DNA of 64,000 bases, from assembly GCA_024195265.1 (NCBI GenBank), contig JAJLRJ010000010.1, forward strand, positions 9,234,003 to 9,298,002. The letters run 5' to 3'. Below, in pieces: positions 61,598-64,000 of this stretch (its first letter is position 1; each line of letters opens with the position of its first letter). The notes under the pieces are model-generated. The model ran no database searches and was not told the DNA's origin. It saw nothing but the letters and a program-made list of their open reading frames with translations. A program made the position numbers and the translations under genes. This DNA is from Dendrophyllia cribrosa. Lineage: Eukaryota; Cnidaria; Anthozoa; Scleractinia; Dendrophylliidae.

Positions 61598-63962
61598 CTA
61601 CTTGAAAGGCTTGCCGCGCCCAGATTGGGAGTACGGCGAGAAGCGACCCCTATAAGCCTGGCTGCGTCTCATCCTATAGCAGAAAGGTGCAGTGTGGCCT
61701 GCAATGCCACAAAAATTGCAACGATATCTGGGGCTCCTGGAGGAATTCGTGGAGGATGTGGAAGGGGCTGGAACCTGAGCCGAGGGAGCTGACCTTTGCT
61801 GAACACGTAAGGCCTTGTCGACCTTGGCAATGGAATCCAAGACTTTGGCGTAGTCATGATCGCTGAATAAAGCGAGAAAATAGGCTTGGAATTGGTCGAG
61901 AGGTTTTTCGATCCGATCTCTGAGAGCTTGAGCCGCCGCAGCCAAGAAGGGGGCCTTGTCGTGTTTAGATTCCCTCGCAATGGCCACCAGATCGTCCGCC
62001 ATCGAAAGAGCAATATATTTGTCAAAATCACACTTTTGCCTAAGACCGTAGGCGCCTAAACGGGAAAGGCCGACCTCAACACCATTTGGCTTCTGAGTGC
62101 TCTCAAGGGCTTCGATTCGTCTCAGTAAAGCGGCTACCTGATAATATAAGGGAAAAAACGAGCTATAAAAGCCCAAGGCGCCATGAAGAACAATAGCGCT
62201 CATGATCTCATGGACGACAAAGCGCAACACGGAATTATAACTGAAAGGGTACCAAGGAAATAAACATCGCACAAAAAATACATGAGTGGCGTGGGTTTAA
62301 AAACACGGTAAAAAAATTTCCTATCACCCAAACAGGAATACAAAGTAAAACGAGCACCAGAGAGGCAAACGAGTAAATAACACGACGAAGGAAAGATCGG
62401 GTAAAAATTGCCGCCGAAAACAGTACGAACAAAATACCGGCACCTAAAGTTGGAAGTCATGGGAATACAAACCAATGAGAAAAAGGCATAAAAAACTGCT
62501 ATAAATCCCTATGAGAACGAGGGAAAAGCGGGTACAAGTTACCGCCAAAGGATATGCAAAACGGATGCGCAACACAAAAATTTAAGCAATTATCCCACGA
62601 CAAAAGGGAAAATAGAAAGCAAGAAAAATGCATAGACACCAAAAAGTACCATAAGAAACAAACAAGCCAATTTTCTCATGGACAAAGGCGGACACAAATT
62701 ACCGCCAAAAGGATATGCAAAACGGATGTGCAGCACGAGAATTTTAGCGTCATGAAAAGATAAACGCGCCAATTGTCCCACGACAAAAAGGAAAAATAGA
62801 ATGCAAGAAAAAATGCATAGATACCAAAAAGCGCCATGAGAAACAAAACAAGCCAATTTTCTCATGGGTAAAAGCGGGAACAAATTACCGCCAAAGGATA
62901 TGCAAAACGGATGTGTAACACAAGAATTTTAGCGCCATGGGAAGATAAACGTGCCAATTATCCCACGACAAAAAGGAAAAATGGAATGCAAGAAAAAATG
63001 CATAGACACCAAAAGTCGCCATGAGAAACAAAATAAGCCAATTTTCTCATGGGTAAAAGCGGGAACAAATTACCGCCAAAGGATATGCAAAACGGATGTG
63101 TAACACAAGAATTTTAGCGCCATGGGAAGATAAACGTGGCAATTATCCCACGACAAAAAGGAAAATAGAATGCAAGAAAAAATGCATAGACACCAAAAAG
63201 CGCCATGAGAAACAAAACAAGCCAATTCTCTCATGGACAAAAGCGGGAACAAATTACCGCCAAAGGATATGCAAGACGGAAGTGCAACACAAGAATTTTA
63301 GCGCCATGGGAAGACAAAACGCGCCAATTATCCCATGACAAGAGGAAGATAGAAAGCAAGAAAAAATGCATAGACACCAGTAAAGCGCCATGAGAAACAA
63401 AACAAGCCAACTGTCTCATGGACAAAAGCGGGTCTGAATTACCGCCAAACGATATGCGAAAACAAAATTCGCATACGCAAAAAATTGAGCGTGACGAGCA
63501 AAAGGCAAAGGGAAAAAACCGCCCCATGGTCTAAAGGATGCAACGAAACGAAAGCATCCAAGTAAAACCGGGCAAATAAAAAACCGTGTAACTAGCATTG
63601 TGGAGAGCGCGATAAAACACGCAGTAAAGGTTTGACAACAAACTTAAGATAACTACGGGAACGAAGAAATAAAATACGGCCTGACAAAGGAGCGAATAAA
63701 CTAGGAAAAAAAGGGGAGAGAAAACAACAACAGTGACGTACCGCGAAAACCACAAAAACCTAGAGCCGAACAACGTGCGAGAGCGAAAAAAGGGGGGGAC
63801 GACGATATAGTGAGTAAATAAGATATTGAAACTTAAATTACCTAGCTGTGGAGCCGGCGAGACCTCTTGAGCATTAGGCGGATTAGCTTGGCCTTGAGCA
63901 GCGGCCGGGGCGATGATTTGCTCTACAGGAACATCCGGCTGTCTTGGGGCTTGTTCGACCAT
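61598..63962 (-). CDS. Gag-like zinc-knuckle protein, two exons
   Basis: Exon 1 63962-63842 starts with ATG and is Pro/Gln/Ala-rich (QAPRQPDVPVEQIIAPAAAQ), donor GTAATT. Exon 2 62133-61598 is reached through acceptor CAGGTAG in matching phase. Exon 2 has a coiled-coil start (LLRRIEALES), a helical domain (CDFDKYIALSMADDLVAIAR; YFLALFSDHDYAKVLDSIAK), a CCHC-type knuckle (CNFCGIAGHTAPFC) and a basic Ser/Arg tail. This is the plan of a retrotransposon gag protein. No reverse transcriptase is visible within the window. Family unknown; DIRS-like is a guess. Splicing is inferred from phase only. Confidence 0.5.
62520..63470 (+). repeat. 185-bp tandem array, about six units
   Basis: ACCGCCAAAGGATATGCAAAA recurs at about 62551, 62712, 62897, 63082, 63266 and 63451, spacing 161 then 184-185 bp. 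Each unit includes TTTTAGCGCCATGGGAAGA, TTATCCCACGACAAAA and CATAGACACCAAAA. It fills the presumed intron of the gag-like gene. Confidence 0.85.
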
Positions 63963-64000
63963 TTTGCCGTGAAGACCTATCTAGAAGTGCTAACGCGAAG

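Noticed and set aside
62520..63470. Regular repeats resembling a CRISPR array
   Set aside because: Units are 185 bp and similar throughout, with no short repeat plus unique spacer pattern, in an animal genome.

Overview
This is a piece of an animal nuclear genome, most likely an anthozoan cnidarian such as a stony coral. It is intron-rich, with GT-AG exons, dense MITEs, SINE-like repeats, a 5S-like repeat and cnidarian-style transposon debris. The species cannot be named from the sequence. 

Host gene: the minus strand from about 53.4 kb down to 1.7 kb carries one receptor tyrosine kinase in at least 19 exons, and splice phases agree across every junction I checked. In transcript order there are nine Ig-like domain exons (53118 down to 32155), a SEA domain on three exons (12160 to 10529), a transmembrane exon (8855-8983), two small juxtamembrane exons, and kinase exons with the glycine loop, catalytic lysine, HRDLAARN and DFG. 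The first exons and the end of the kinase C-lobe lie outside the window or were not found. Seven of the Ig exons come from repeated duplication of a two-exon A/B module.

Polinton: the intron between Ig exon 32155-32403 and SEA exon 12045-12160 holds a full-length Polinton/Maverick element at 13488-31506 (18,019 bp). It has 70-bp terminal inverted repeats and a 5-bp target duplication, AGCCA. The left half, in order, encodes a zinc-finger protein, a YqaJ/lambda-type exonuclease, a small acidic protein, a VLTF3-like transcription factor, a membrane protein, two tandem related beta-rich proteins, a large structural protein and a coiled-coil/membrane protein. The right half encodes the major capsid protein, the packaging ATPase, a run of small membrane or helical proteins, a DDE integrase, and a protein-primed DNA polymerase B with an embedded zinc finger and a Vsr-like nuclease domain. 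Most genes start just downstream of one repeated element-wide motif, an A-run followed by CATATRTATAC. Genes that lack it mostly abut the preceding stop codon. The copy is damaged: three in-frame stops and about five frameshifts. Integrase, exonuclease and VLTF3-like genes are open. The element's right end is rearranged: a 196-bp subterminal repeat cuts into the start of the polymerase gene, and the same repeat at the left end forms a long palindrome with the terminal repeat.

Other repeats: a 3.8-kb and a 0.5-kb inverted-repeat element each flanked by TTAA; several MITEs flanked by TTA; a decayed pogo/Tigger-type transposase (46.6-47.4 kb); two tRNA-derived SINE-like elements; a 2.3-kb inverted repeat (54.3-56.6 kb); a 5S rRNA-like sequence (60.4 kb); and a two-exon gag-like zinc-knuckle gene (61.6-64.0 kb) whose intron contains a 185-bp tandem array.
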